From contig JANPKU010000120.1 in assembly GCA_031426215.1 (NCBI GenBank), positions 1 through 64,000 of the forward strand: a stretch of DNA of 64,000 nt, in the 5' to 3' direction. The notes beneath the pieces were generated by a model that ran no database searches, was not told the DNA's origin, and worked only from the letters and a program-made list of their open reading frames with translations. The translations under genes and the position numbers were made by a program. Of this stretch, positions 49,758 through 59,129 are shown piece after piece. The DNA comes from Sva-07 sp031426215 (GTDB lineage: Bacteria; Actinomycetota; Acidimicrobiia; Acidimicrobiales; Ilumatobacteraceae). Position 1 is the stretch's first letter. Every line of letters begins with the position of its first letter.

Positions 49758-51017
49758 TCAATTCTGTCGGGGTTGGGACGCGAGGTAGGTGGAGATTTCG
49801 GAACGGGGCACGGCGAGCTGTTCGCTTTCGCCGTGCATCGCCTTGACCACGACGGTGCCGGCAGCGACCTCGTCGTCGCCGACGATCACGGCGAAGCGGG
49901 CACCGCTGCGGTTGGCGAGTTTCATCTGGGCCTTCATCGACCGGTTGTCGTAACCGCGGTCGACCGCGAAGCCCTCGGTGCGGAGTTCAGCGGTGAGCGC
50001 AACGGCCTCGAGTCCACCGGTGACGTCGACCACGAACGCGTCGAGCACCACCGGATCGGCAGCGAACACGCCCTCGTCGTCGCAGGCGAGCAACGTCCGG
50101 TCGACACCGAGGGCGAACCCGACGCCGGGAGTGGACGGACCGCCGAGCGCCTCGACGAGGCCGTCGTACCGGCCACCTCCGCCGAGGGCGTTCTGGGCCG
50201 AGTCGAGCGTGCCCCCCTGGAACTCGAAGATGGTGCGACGGTAGTAGTCGAGTCCACGAACGAGCTTGGGCTCGATCGTGAACGGGATGCCGAGCGCTCG
50301 AAGGCCCGAGAGCACCGACTCGAAGTGCGCTGCGGCGTCGTCGCTGTGGAACTCGGAGATCTGCGGCGCGGCATCGACGTGCGGGCGATCGATGTCACGC
50401 TTCGAGTCGAGCACGCGCAGAGGATTGCGTTCGAGGGTCGTGCGGCTCTGTTCACTCAGCCCGTCGCCGACTGCGAGGAAGTGTGTGCGCAGCGCCTCGA
50501 CGTAGCGAGCGCGATCGTCGGGTTCGCCGAGGCTGTTGACGAGCAACGTCACCTGACGCAGACCCAGCCGGGCATAGAACTCCCAGGCGAGGGCGATGAT
50601 CTCGACATCGAGGAGCGGGTCGTCGGCGCCCAACACTTCCACGCCGACCTGATCGAACTGGCGATATCGCCCACGCTGCGGCTTCTCGTACCGGAAGTTC
50701 GATCCCGAGTAGAACACCTTCCACGGCGTGGTGGGCCGATGCTCGGCAAAGGCCCGACAGACGCTCGCCGTCATCTCCGGACGTAGCGCGATGTGACGTT
50801 CACCCTTGTCGACGAAGTCGTACATCTCCTTGGTGACCACGTCGGTGGCATCACCGATGCGGGTGAACACACCGAGGTCCTCGAGTAGCGGGGTGATCAG
50901 CTGACCGTAGCCAGCTCGCTCGACCACATCGGCGAACACATCGGTGAACCGACGCCAGCGACCGCTCTCGGGCGGGAGGATGTCCCTCATGCCGGGACTG
51001 GTCTGGAACGCTGGCAC
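49758..51017 (-). CDS. hisS: Histidyl-tRNA synthetase
   Basis: A 419-residue class IIa synthetase. It begins with PGMRDILPPES, has motif 2 FRYEKPQRGRYRQFDQ, the histidine-specific LVRGLDYYRRTIFEF and GGGGRYDGLVEALGG, and a C-terminal anticodon domain. Length is typical. A TAGCCT box eight bases before the GTG, lying at the end of the rel gene, suggests a leaderless promoter inside the otherwise continuous run. Confidence 0.96.
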   Translation of the reverse strand: MPAFQTSPGMRDILPPESGRWRRFTDVFADVVERAGYGQLITPLLEDLGVFTRIGDATDVVTKEMYDFVDKGERHIALRPEMTASVCRAFAEHRPTTPWKVFYSGSNFRYEKPQRGRYRQFDQVGVEVLGADDPLLDVEIIALAWEFYARLGLRQVTLLVNSLGEPDDRARYVEALRTHFLAVGDGLSEQSRTTLERNPLRVLDSKRDIDRPHVDAAPQISEFHSDDAAAHFESVLSGLRALGIPFTIEPKLVRGLDYYRRTIFEFQGGTLDSAQNALGGGGRYDGLVEALGGPSTPGVGFALGVDRTLLACDDEGVFAADPVVLDAFVVDVTGGLEAVALTAELRTEGFAVDRGYDNRSMKAQMKLANRSGARFAVIVGDDEVAAGTVVVKAMHGESEQLAVPRSEISTYLASQPRQN

Positions 51018-51023
51018 GGCCGA

Positions 51024-53261
51024 TCAGGCTACCGGCGTGACGGCCCCCGGGATCAGGCGATATGCGTCGTAGACCGAGTCGACCGACTTGATCGTGCGGA
51101 TCACGGCGTCGAGGTAGCCGGGGTTGGCGAACTCGAACTCGAACCGCATCTTCGCGACACGATCGGTGCCGGTGACGGTCTGACACGACAGGATGTTGAC
51201 GTGGTGGTCGGCGAGTGCATTGGTGACGTCACGCAACAGGCGTGAACGATCGAGAGCCACGACTTCCACACCGGCCACGAACGTGCGCCCCGGGCGTTCG
51301 TCTCCGTCCCATTCGACCTCGATCATCCGGGTGGCCTGTTCTGCGGTGAGCGACGCCGAGTTCGCGCAGTCGGCACGGTGGACGCTCACTCCCCGCCCTC
51401 GTGTGACGAACCCGATGATCGAGTCGCCGGGCACCGGCGTGCAACAGTTGGCCAGGCGCACCAGAACGTCGTCGAGCCCCTCGACGTGGACGCCGGTCCG
51501 TGCGTTGTGGCCGTCTCGACGTTCGCGGCGCGGCGTTGCCACCGTGGACGGCAACTGTTCGCCGTCGTCGCCGTGGATGGCTCGCGCCAGACGCTGGGCG
51601 ACCGACTTGGCTGACACGTGGTGTTCGCCGATCGCCGCCAACAAGGCGTCGAGGTCGACGTAGCTGAGCTCGGCGACGACCGCTTCGAGGTCGGCTGACT
51701 TCCACACCTGCTGCACCGGCAACCTCAGGCGACGCATCTCGGACGTGAGGTCGTCGCGGCCGGCTTCGACCATGTCGACGCGTCGTTCGCGGCTGAACCA
51801 CTGGCGGATCTTGTTGCGCGCCCGCGGCGACACCACGAACGTCAGCCAGTCCTGCGACGGACCGGCCGTCTCGACCTTGGAGGTGAAGATCTCGACGTTG
51901 TCACCGCTGGCGAGCACCTGGTCGAGCGATACCAACCGGCCGTTGACCTTCGCACCGATACAGGCGTGGCCGACCTCCGTGTGCACGCCGTACGCGAAGT
52001 CGACGGTGGTCGATCCGACCGGCAAGGTGATGACCCGACCCTTCGGGGTGAACACGAACACTTCGTCCTGGTCGAGGTCGGTCTTCAGGCTCTGCATGAA
52101 CTGGGCAGGGTCGGACATCTCCTCCTGCCAGTCGATGATGCGGCTCAGCCAGTCGATCTCGGCGGGTTGTTCGCTGCCCTCCTTGTACGCCCAGTGGGCA
52201 GCGACGCCCCATTCCGCTCGTTGGTGCATCTCGAACGTTCGGATCTGGACTTCGATCGGCTTGCCGGCCGGCCCGATCACCGTGGTGTGCAGGCTCTGGT
52301 ACAAGTTGAACTTCGGCATCGCGATGTAGTCCTTGAACCTGCCGACGACCGGTCGCCAGCGGCCGTGGATCGATCCGAGAGCGGCGTAACAGTCCTTCAT
52401 CGACTCGACCACGACGCGGATCGCGATCAGGTCGAAGATCTCGTCGAATTCGCGGCCCTTCACCACCATCTTCTCGTAGATGCTCCAGAGGTGTTTGCCA
52501 CGTCCGGTCACCTCGGCCTTGATGCCGAGTTCGTCGAGTCGGGCTCGCACCTCGGCCAGGGTTTTGGCCAGGTACAGGTCACGCTCCGGGGTACGACTCG
52601 ACACCAGATGGTCGAGCTCCGCGAACCGTTTCGGGTGCAGCGACGCGAACGCCAGATCCTCGAGCTGCTGCTTCATCTCCTGCATACCGAGGCGGTGCGC
52701 AAGCGGCGCGTAGATGTCGAGGGTCTCCTGCGCGATGCGCTGTTGCTTCTCCAACGGCATCGCGGCGATGGTGCGCATGTTGTGCAGACGGTCGGCCAAC
52801 TTGATCACCAGCACCCGGAGGTCCTTGGCCATCGCGACCAACATCTTGCGCATGCTGGCCGCTTGTTGTTCCTCACGCGAGTCGAAGCGGATCCGTTCGA
52901 GCTTGGTGACGCCGTCGACGATCGCAGCCACCTCACTGCCGAAGTCGCGTTCGACGTCGGCGACGGTGATCTCGGTGTCTTCGACTGCATCGTGGAGCAG
53001 TGCAGCGATGACCGACACCTCGTCGAGGCCGATGTCGGCCACGATCTGGGCGACGGCGAGTGGGTGATTGATGTAGCTCTCGCCACTCGACCGCATCTGC
53101 GACTGGTGGGCCTCGGCTGCCATCCGATAGGCGTGGCTGATCGTGGTCACCGGCAACTTCGGGTGGCGGCGGCGGTACGACGCAAGCAGCGGCGTCAGCT
53201 CGGAATTGGCGACCTCGACGTGTTGGCGTCGCCACGGCAACACACGGTCGACGGTGCCCAC
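51024..53261 (-). CDS. rel: Bifunctional (p)ppGpp synthetase/hydrolase Rel
   Basis: A 745-residue RelA/SpoT homologue that makes and degrades (p)ppGpp. The hydrolase HD domain has an intact HD (90-91) and ED (94-95) in ALLHDAVEDTEI. The synthetase domain has GRGKHLWSIYEKM (about 253-265), EFDEIFDLIAIR and NLYQSLHTTV. TGS follows (about 405-465), then a zinc-finger-like stretch with LANCCTPVPGD, and a C-terminal ACT domain. Both activities should be present. It lies directly downstream of apt and leads hisS, as in other actinobacteria. Confidence 0.95.
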   Translation of the reverse strand: MGTVDRVLPWRRQHVEVANSELTPLLASYRRRHPKLPVTTISHAYRMAAEAHQSQMRSSGESYINHPLAVAQIVADIGLDEVSVIAALLHDAVEDTEITVADVERDFGSEVAAIVDGVTKLERIRFDSREEQQAASMRKMLVAMAKDLRVLVIKLADRLHNMRTIAAMPLEKQQRIAQETLDIYAPLAHRLGMQEMKQQLEDLAFASLHPKRFAELDHLVSSRTPERDLYLAKTLAEVRARLDELGIKAEVTGRGKHLWSIYEKMVVKGREFDEIFDLIAIRVVVESMKDCYAALGSIHGRWRPVVGRFKDYIAMPKFNLYQSLHTTVIGPAGKPIEVQIRTFEMHQRAEWGVAAHWAYKEGSEQPAEIDWLSRIIDWQEEMSDPAQFMQSLKTDLDQDEVFVFTPKGRVITLPVGSTTVDFAYGVHTEVGHACIGAKVNGRLVSLDQVLASGDNVEIFTSKVETAGPSQDWLTFVVSPRARNKIRQWFSRERRVDMVEAGRDDLTSEMRRLRLPVQQVWKSADLEAVVAELSYVDLDALLAAIGEHHVSAKSVAQRLARAIHGDDGEQLPSTVATPRRERRDGHNARTGVHVEGLDDVLVRLANCCTPVPGDSIIGFVTRGRGVSVHRADCANSASLTAEQATRMIEVEWDGDERPGRTFVAGVEVVALDRSRLLRDVTNALADHHVNILSCQTVTGTDRVAKMRFEFEFANPGYLDAVIRTIKSVDSVYDAYRLIPGAVTPVA
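51026..51031 (-). promoter_or_regulatory. Predicted -10 box, leaderless (hisS)
   Basis: TAGCCT on the minus strand, eight bases before the GTG at 51017. It overlaps the last codons of rel. Confidence 0.45.
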
Positions 53262-53271
53262 GCCAGTGACC

Positions 53272-53823
53272 TCAGAAGTGCAGGAGCGACTTCACAGTGC
53301 GCTCCCCCATGTGGGCCCGTCCGCCCAGACCGTCGAGTTCGATCACGAAGCCGAGTCCGGCGATGACCCCGCCGAGGGTCTCGACGAGACGAGCGGTGGC
53401 GGCAGCCGTGCCGCCGGTGGCGAGCACGTCGTCGATGATGAGGATCCGTTCACCCGGATGGATTGCGTCGCGATGGATCTCGAGCTTGTCCGAGCCGTAT
53501 TCGAGTTCGTATTCCTCACGCACGACCGCCCACGGCAGCTTGCCCGCCTTGCGGACCGGGACGAGACCAGCCCCGATGCGGTACGCGACCGCCGACGCGA
53601 AGATGAACCCACGAGCCTCGACGCCGACGACCCGGTCGACCGGCGAACCCGAGAACTCCGAGACGAGCCCATCGACGGCGGCCGCGAACGCTTTCGCATC
53701 GCCGAGCAGTGGGGTGATGTCTCGGAAGGTGACACCCTCGGTGGGATAGTCGTGAATCTCTCGCACGTAGCCGCGCAACCCCAGAGCATCGCCGAGAACC
53801 TCGGCTGTGGAGTCGCCTGCCAT
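53272..53823 (-). CDS. apt: Adenine phosphoribosyltransferase
   Basis: A 183-residue purine salvage enzyme that makes AMP from adenine and PRPP. VRKAGKLPWAV, the GSDKLEIHRDAI flexible loop region and the PRPP motif ILIIDDVLATGGTAAA identify it. A TATCCT box six bases before the ATG suggests its own leaderless promoter. It lies between secF and rel, which is the order in mycobacteria (apt-relA). Confidence 0.94.
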   Translation of the reverse strand: MAGDSTAEVLGDALGLRGYVREIHDYPTEGVTFRDITPLLGDAKAFAAAVDGLVSEFSGSPVDRVVGVEARGFIFASAVAYRIGAGLVPVRKAGKLPWAVVREEYELEYGSDKLEIHRDAIHPGERILIIDDVLATGGTAAATARLVETLGGVIAGLGFVIELDGLGGRAHMGERTVKSLLHF

Positions 53824-53829
53824 GGGCCG

Positions 53830-53835
53830 AGGATA
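53830..53835 (-). promoter_or_regulatory. Predicted -10 box, leaderless (apt)
   Basis: TATCCT on the minus strand, six bases before the ATG at 53823, in the 53-base gap between secF and apt. Confidence 0.5.
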
Positions 53836-53876
53836 CCGCCCACGGCCGCCGTCGACGATGACGGGCTCGTGGTGGT

Positions 53877-55052
53877 TCAGCGTCGCTTCTTCTTGCGGGG
53901 ACGTGCTGGATGCGAGAGCAGCCGGTCTGCTGGTTGTGTAATGCGCGACCCGACCAGCACAGCATCGCTGTCGGCGTCGACGGCTGCGCCACCCGCCGCC
54001 GGGTTCGAACCGGAGGAGCCGCCCTCGCCGACGCGGCCGGTCACGCCGGCGCCGATGACCGCAGCGCGCAGTTCATCGCCGAGCAGTCGCTTGCGATAGC
54101 TCTTTCGACCGGTATCGCGCTTGAGCCAGGCGAGCAACGGTGTGGCGATGAAGATGGACGACAACACTCCGGAGACCATGCCGACGAGCAGCGCCAGGGC
54201 GAACTCCTGCAGCGAGACGACGCCGAGCAGTCCCGACCCGATCAGCAACAACGAGATGACCGGCAGGATCGACGACAAGCTCGTGAGCAACGACCGCATG
54301 ATGACCTGGTTCATCGAGATGTTCACGATGTCCTCGTACGGCATCCGTACCGCTGCGTAGCGGCCCTGGTTCTCGTTCACCCGGTCGAACACCACGACGG
54401 TGTCGTACAGCGAGTAGCCCAGGATGGTCAGGAACGCAATGACGGTGGCCGGGGTGACCTCGAACTGGAACACCGAGTAGAACCCGACGGCGAAGACCAC
54501 GTCGTACAACATCGCCGCAATGCCTGCGGCCGCCATCCGCCACTCGAATCGCAACGAGATGAAGAGTGCGACGAGCGCGAGGAACACGACCAACGCCCGG
54601 ATCGCCTTCTCGGTGATCTCGCGTCCCCACGTCGCGCTGGTGAACGAGAAGCTCACCTCGGCAGGCTCGACGCCTCCGGCCTCGGCGAACGACGCCGTGA
54701 GCTCGTCGGCCTTCTCGCGCGGGAGTTCCTCGACCTGCACGGTGACGACGTCGGAACTCTCCGAACTTCTGAGCTGGATGCGTGAGCCATCCGTCGACAC
54801 GTCGTTGGATTCCAGGACACCCCTGGCCTCCTCGACCCCGAAGGTCTCGCTCGCCGGGATGTCCCACGCCTGGCCGCCCTCGAAGTCCAGACCCAGGTTG
54901 AGGCCCTGCGCGATCAGCGACACGACCGTGATGACGATCACGACGGCTGCGATACCCAGTCCGTGTCGCCGCCGACCGTAGAAGTCGACCGCTGTCTGGC
55001 CGCGGAACATCCGGCCGATTCGCGTCGTCGAGATGGAGGTGTCGAGTGTCAT
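53877..55052 (-). CDS. secF: Protein translocase subunit SecF
   Basis: A 391-residue RND-type membrane protein that works with SecD to drive protein export using the proton gradient. Helix 1 (about 30-50) is followed by LGLDFEGGQAWDI, a periplasmic P1 domain and five more helices with ILGYSLYDTVVVFDRVNEN, the family signature. A cytoplasmic tail of about 75 residues ends in the basic RPRKKKRR, longer than usual. The ATG overlaps the secD stop (ATGA), so the longer Arg-rich reading is rejected. Confidence 0.95.
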   Translation of the reverse strand: MTLDTSISTTRIGRMFRGQTAVDFYGRRRHGLGIAAVVIVITVVSLIAQGLNLGLDFEGGQAWDIPASETFGVEEARGVLESNDVSTDGSRIQLRSSESSDVVTVQVEELPREKADELTASFAEAGGVEPAEVSFSFTSATWGREITEKAIRALVVFLALVALFISLRFEWRMAAAGIAAMLYDVVFAVGFYSVFQFEVTPATVIAFLTILGYSLYDTVVVFDRVNENQGRYAAVRMPYEDIVNISMNQVIMRSLLTSLSSILPVISLLLIGSGLLGVVSLQEFALALLVGMVSGVLSSIFIATPLLAWLKRDTGRKSYRKRLLGDELRAAVIGAGVTGRVGEGGSSGSNPAAGGAAVDADSDAVLVGSRITQPADRLLSHPARPRKKKRR

Positions 55053-56521
55053 GTCGTCGCCACGTTGATGCCGAGAAGCTTCTGCTGTCTCGCCATCAGC
55101 TTGGTCTGGGCCAGCAGCAGGACAGCGGGGCGGGTGAAGAAATAGCAGACCAGCAGGTCGCAGACGGTGGTGAGGCCGAGGTACAGCGCGAAACCCCGCA
55201 CCGACCCGACGCTCAGCCAGAAGAGGATGAACGCGCCGATCAGGGAGATGACGTCGGCGGACCAGATGGTGCTCCAGGTCATCTTGAAGCTCCGTGGTGC
55301 CGCATTCTTGATCGTTCGTCCATTGCGGAGTTCGTCCTTGATGCGCTCGTAGAACACGACGTAGCTGTCGACGGTGACCCCGATCGCCACGATGATGCCC
55401 GTGACACCGGCGAGGCTGAGCGCGTAGTTGGTCCATTCCGAGACCAATGTGGACATCGCCCAAACCATGCCGCCCCACACGGCGATGCCGGCGACGATCA
55501 CGAGGGCGAGCCAGCGGTAGTACGCGACCATCAGGATCAGCACGAGTACGAGGCCGATGAGGCCGGCGATGATGCCTGCCCGCATGGCGCCGGATCCGGC
55601 CGAAGCCGACACGGTGCGCGCCTCTTGTGCTTCGACTTCCACCGGGAACGCACCCCGGTTGAGGACCGACGCGAGGTCTTCTGCTTCGGATTGGGTGAAG
55701 CTGCCAGTGATCGACACGGAGTCCTGGAAGTTCGCGACCTGCACGGTCGGCGCCGACTGCACCACGCTGTCGAGCACGATCGCGAGGCGCTGGGTCGGAC
55801 ATGTCGGTGCCGCGCTGAAACACTGGCTCGCGAGGTTGTTCCAGGTATCGCTTCCTTCGCCGCCGCGCAGGTTGACGGCCACGCCCGTGCCCTGGGATGG
55901 ATCGAGGGTCGGTGCAGCACTGCCGCGCTCGAACACCTCGCCGGTGCCTTGCGCCGGCCCGACACACTCGGCGGCGCCATCGCGTGTCGGAAGTACTTCT
56001 GCACCGGCGACCCCCGCCAGGCTCGGAATCGGAATCGTGTCGATCGGGGCGCTGTCGGTCGGCACGCTGTCAGACGGTGCGAGTGGTCGGCGCATCCCCT
56101 GCGGTTCGCTGGTGTCGCCAGAGCCACCGACCACGGGACCCACCGGCGGCGTCGTGTTCTCGACGGTTTGACAGCTCGACGGGTCGAGCACGGGGCGGAG
56201 TTCGACCACACCCGAAACATCCACGGCGCTGAGTGCCTCTTGTTGATCCCGGACCCCGGGCAGATCCACCACGATGGTGGAACCCTGCACACGTACATCC
56301 GGCTCGGCGATGCCCTGGCGCTCGAGTTCGGAACGGATCTGATCGCGGATCACCGTCAACTCGTCCGCCGATGCGTCCTCCGTGGGCGCCAGGATCACCG
56401 AGACACCTCCCTGCAGGTCGAGACCCAGGATCGGAGCGCTGTCGGTGGCGAAGTTGTAGCTCAGTGCGATCACCACGATCAGCACGACGCCGATCAACGA
56501 GGTCCAGAGGCGACGTTTCAT
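55049..56521 (-). CDS. secD: Protein translocase subunit SecD
   Basis: A 490-residue partner of SecF. Residues 8-25 are helix 1, followed by LGLDLQGGVSVILAP, the P1 domain of the periplasmic region, and the RND-like membrane domain with IVAIGVTVDSYVVFYERIK. A Ser/Thr/Pro-rich stretch at about 118-170 (with APSDSVPTDSAPIDTIPIPS) lies inside the periplasmic region and makes this copy carry an insert. Four cysteines in that region could form disulfides. It follows yajC by nine bases. Confidence 0.95.
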   Translation of the reverse strand: MKRRLWTSLIGVVLIVVIALSYNFATDSAPILGLDLQGGVSVILAPTEDASADELTVIRDQIRSELERQGIAEPDVRVQGSTIVVDLPGVRDQQEALSAVDVSGVVELRPVLDPSSCQTVENTTPPVGPVVGGSGDTSEPQGMRRPLAPSDSVPTDSAPIDTIPIPSLAGVAGAEVLPTRDGAAECVGPAQGTGEVFERGSAAPTLDPSQGTGVAVNLRGGEGSDTWNNLASQCFSAAPTCPTQRLAIVLDSVVQSAPTVQVANFQDSVSITGSFTQSEAEDLASVLNRGAFPVEVEAQEARTVSASAGSGAMRAGIIAGLIGLVLVLILMVAYYRWLALVIVAGIAVWGGMVWAMSTLVSEWTNYALSLAGVTGIIVAIGVTVDSYVVFYERIKDELRNGRTIKNAAPRSFKMTWSTIWSADVISLIGAFILFWLSVGSVRGFALYLGLTTVCDLLVCYFFTRPAVLLLAQTKLMARQQKLLGINVATT

Positions 56522-56530
56522 GTGTGCGGC

Positions 56531-56962
56531 TCAGTCTTCGTCGTCAGCGTGTGTCGACACCGTATTGTCGGCGTCGACCTGCTCGGCGTCGTCGTCGCCG
56601 AGTGACGACTTGCCTGAAATCGCGGCCCGAGCGATGCGGATCTGCACGTCGTCGTCGATCTCGAGCCAGAAGCGACTGTCACCGTCCTCGCCGGTGATGA
56701 CGCCGTAGACGCCCGAGGTGGTGATCACTTCGTCGCCCACCTGGATCGAACGTTGCAGTTCCTGGGTTTCACGCATCCGACGGCGCTGCGGTCGGATCAT
56801 GAAGAAGTACATGGCGAATGGGATCAGCAGCAGGATGCCGAGCTGGATGATGGCGCCGCCACCGCCACCTGACGACGAATCCTGGGCGATCAGCGAAGAG
56901 ATGAGGTGCGATGACATGACGGCGGGCGAGCCTATCTGCGAACTGGACCCGGTTCCGGTCAT
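56531..56962 (-). CDS. yajC: Preprotein translocase subunit YajC
   Basis: A 143-residue single-pass accessory of the SecDF complex. One helix IIQLGILLLIPFAMYFFMI is followed by RPQRRRMRETQELQ and VGDEVITTSGVYGVITG, the YajC signature. The C terminus is acidic. The ATG at 56962 overlaps the tgt stop; an internal ATG at 56917 would remove a 15-residue Ser/Gly-rich start and is also possible. Confidence 0.92.
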   Translation of the reverse strand: MTGTGSSSQIGSPAVMSSHLISSLIAQDSSSGGGGGAIIQLGILLLIPFAMYFFMIRPQRRRMRETQELQRSIQVGDEVITTSGVYGVITGEDGDSRFWLEIDDDVQIRIARAAISGKSSLGDDDAEQVDADNTVSTHADDED

Positions 56963-58056
56963 CCCCAGATGTCGAGCACCGAGCGGCGCATCGAATCGAA
57001 CGTGCCCCCTTCGATCGCAGTGCGCATCGATCCCATCAGCGCGATCGTCCAGGCGACGTTGTGGATCGAGAGAAGACGCGCTGCCGTGGGTTCACCCACC
57101 TGGAGCAGGTGACGCAGGTATCCCCGGCTGTGGCGGGCGCAGACCTCACAGGCACAGCTCGGGTCGAGCGGTTCGTCGAGTTCCGCATTTCGTGCTGCCT
57201 TGGCCTGGAACCGGCCCGTGGAGGTGAGCGCGGTGCCGTGGCGGCCGAGCCTCGTCTGCATCACACAGTCGAACTGGTCGACGCCGAGCGCGACGGCTTC
57301 CACCAGCGACGCAGGGTCGCCGACACCCATCAGGTACCGGGGCCGGTCGTCGGGCAGATGTTCGAGGGCCGCGGCGAGTGCCGGCAGCATCTCGTCGCGC
57401 GTTTCCCCCACGGACAGCCCGCCGATTCCGTAGCCATCGAAGCCGATGTCGACCAATTCCTGAGCGCTCTCGCGTCGCATCGATTCACTGATGCCACCTT
57501 GGACGATGCCGAACAGCGACTGATCGGTGCGGGTGTGGGCGTCCTTGGCACGCTGCGCCCATGCAGTCGTGCGTTCGAGCGCCGTGCGGATCACCTCGGG
57601 AGCGCTGGGCAGTGGCGGGCACACATCGAGCACCATGGCGATGTCGGCTCCGATGCGCTGCTGTACGTCGACGGCGATCTCGGGCGTGAACCGATGGCTC
57701 GAGCCGTCGTAGGTGCTCTTGAACGTGACCCCGTCGTCGTCCACCTTCGGCTCGAGCGAGAACACCTGGAAGCCGCCGGAATCGGTGAGTGTCAGCCCGT
57801 CCCAACCCGAGAACCGCCCGAGGCCGCCGAAGCGTTCGACGAGGTCGGCGCCCGGTCGGAGCATCAGGTGGTAGGTGTTGCCGAGCACGATCTGCGCACC
57901 GACTCGGTGATAGTCGTCGGCGCTCAGGTACTTGATCGCCCCGCGGGTGCCGACCGGCATGAACAGCGGAGTCGTGTAGTCGCCGCGAGCGGTCGTGACC
58001 GTTCCGGCCCGTGCTGCGCCGTCGAGCGCATCCACGTCGAACGTTGCAGTGAACAT
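56959..58056 (-). CDS. tgt: tRNA-guanine transglycosylase
   Basis: A 365-residue enzyme that exchanges guanine for preQ1 at position 34 of tRNAs with GUN anticodons. It has TLTDSGGFQVFS with the catalytic region, GIVQGG, GVGDPASLVEAVALGVDQFDCVMQTRLGRHGT with the nucleophile Asp, and the zinc ligands in CACEVCARHSRGYLRHLL. The stop overlaps yajC. It follows queA by two bases; tgt and queA form the end of queuosine synthesis. Confidence 0.95.
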   Translation of the reverse strand: MFTATFDVDALDGAARAGTVTTARGDYTTPLFMPVGTRGAIKYLSADDYHRVGAQIVLGNTYHLMLRPGADLVERFGGLGRFSGWDGLTLTDSGGFQVFSLEPKVDDDGVTFKSTYDGSSHRFTPEIAVDVQQRIGADIAMVLDVCPPLPSAPEVIRTALERTTAWAQRAKDAHTRTDQSLFGIVQGGISESMRRESAQELVDIGFDGYGIGGLSVGETRDEMLPALAAALEHLPDDRPRYLMGVGDPASLVEAVALGVDQFDCVMQTRLGRHGTALTSTGRFQAKAARNAELDEPLDPSCACEVCARHSRGYLRHLLQVGEPTAARLLSIHNVAWTIALMGSMRTAIEGGTFDSMRRSVLDIWG

Positions 58057-58058
58057 CG

Positions 58059-59078
58059 TCAGCGTCCCCGGTCGAGATCGCGGTCGAGCAGCATTGCGTC
58101 ACCGAACGACAAGAAGCGGTAATCGTCGGCCAGTGCGGTCTCGTACAACGTGCGCCAGCGCGGTCCGATGAAGGCATCGATCATCATCAGCAGTGTGGTC
58201 TTCGGGAGGTGGAAGTTGGTCATCATCATTTCGACCACCTGCCAGTCGAAGCCCCGATGGATGAACAGATCGGTGCGCCCCGACGACTCACCGGACCTCG
58301 CAGCCGACTCGAGCGCTCGTACGGCTGTCGTGCCGACGGCCACGACGCGCCCGGCGCTGCGACACGCAGCCGCCGTTTCGGGCGGCACGCGGTACCGCTC
58401 GGTGTGCATCGGATGGTCGAGTGGATTCTCGGTACTGATCGGCTGGAACGTGTCGAGCCCTACGACGAGTTCGACGGTTGCGGTGGCGATGCCGGCGGCG
58501 CCGAGTCGTTCGAACAGCTCGGGCGTGAAGTGCAGGCCGGCGGTCGGGGCCGCCGCCGAGCCGGGCTCGCGGGCGAACACCGTCTGGTATCGCTCAGGAT
58601 CGCCGAGGCGCTCAGAGATGTAGGGCGGCAGTGGCATCTCACCGTGACGGTCGAGCAGTGTCACCGGGTCGTCGTCGCCGACGAGTTCCACCCAGAACGT
58701 GTCGCCGGCGGGAGTCCGCTCGCCCATCCGCACGAGCGGTACGTCGCCCGACTGCAGGATCTCACCGACGGCGAGCTTGCCGCCCGGTCGCACCAACGCC
58801 TCCCAGGTGCGGCGGTCGGCGTCCCACGGCTCGAGCAGCAGCACCTCGGCGGCGCCGCCGGTCGAACGATGGAGCCGTAGCCGCGCCGGGATCACGCGGG
58901 TCTCGTTGAGCACGAGCAGATCGCCTTCGCGCAAGAGTGCGGGCAGGTCGCTCACGAGCCGATGTTCGGGCTCGCCACTCCCCCGGTCGACCAGCAGCTT
59001 GGCCGCATCGCGAGGTTCGATCGGCGTCTGCGCGATCCGTTCCTGCGGCAAGGCGTAGTCGAAGTCCGCGATCTGCAC
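58059..59078 (-). CDS. queA: S-adenosylmethionine:tRNA ribosyltransferase-isomerase
   Basis: A 339-residue enzyme that adds the cyclopentene epoxide of queuosine to preQ1-tRNA using the ribosyl part of SAM. IADFDYALPQERIAQTP at the start, GDLLVLNETRVIPARL, GLHFTPEL and NFHLPKTTLLMMIDAFIG near the end are family signatures. The GTG has a TAGGCT box six bases upstream, just before a perfect palindrome, so it probably has its own promoter. Confidence 0.95.
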   Translation of the reverse strand: MQIADFDYALPQERIAQTPIEPRDAAKLLVDRGSGEPEHRLVSDLPALLREGDLLVLNETRVIPARLRLHRSTGGAAEVLLLEPWDADRRTWEALVRPGGKLAVGEILQSGDVPLVRMGERTPAGDTFWVELVGDDDPVTLLDRHGEMPLPPYISERLGDPERYQTVFAREPGSAAAPTAGLHFTPELFERLGAAGIATATVELVVGLDTFQPISTENPLDHPMHTERYRVPPETAAACRSAGRVVAVGTTAVRALESAARSGESSGRTDLFIHRGFDWQVVEMMMTNFHLPKTTLLMMIDAFIGPRWRTLYETALADDYRFLSFGDAMLLDRDLDRGR

Positions 59079-59084
59079 CCGGCG

Positions 59085-59090
59085 AGCCTA
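59085..59090 (-). promoter_or_regulatory. Predicted -10 box, leaderless (queA)
   Basis: TAGGCT on the minus strand, six bases before the GTG at 59078. The palindrome 59091-59129 begins directly upstream of it, covering the -35 zone. Confidence 0.5.
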
Positions 59091-59129
59091 GAAATGAAAC
59101 TGAGGGGTCAGACCCCTCAGTTTCATTTC
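59091..59129. repeat. Perfect palindrome with GGGGTCAGACCCC core
   Basis: Two perfect 19-base arms (59091-59109 and 59111-59129) flank a single A. The ruvB stop codon begins in the right arm, and the left arm abuts the queA -10 box. The core matches that at 39394-39422 while the outer arms (GAAATGAAACTGA) do not. It may be ruvB's terminator, an operator for queA, or a member of a repeat family. Confidence 0.92.

Noticed and set aside
55053..55967. Upstream extension of secF
   Set aside because: The added residues are Arg-rich and out of frame with secD, which they overlap fully. The ATGA overlap at 55052 gives the normal SecF start.
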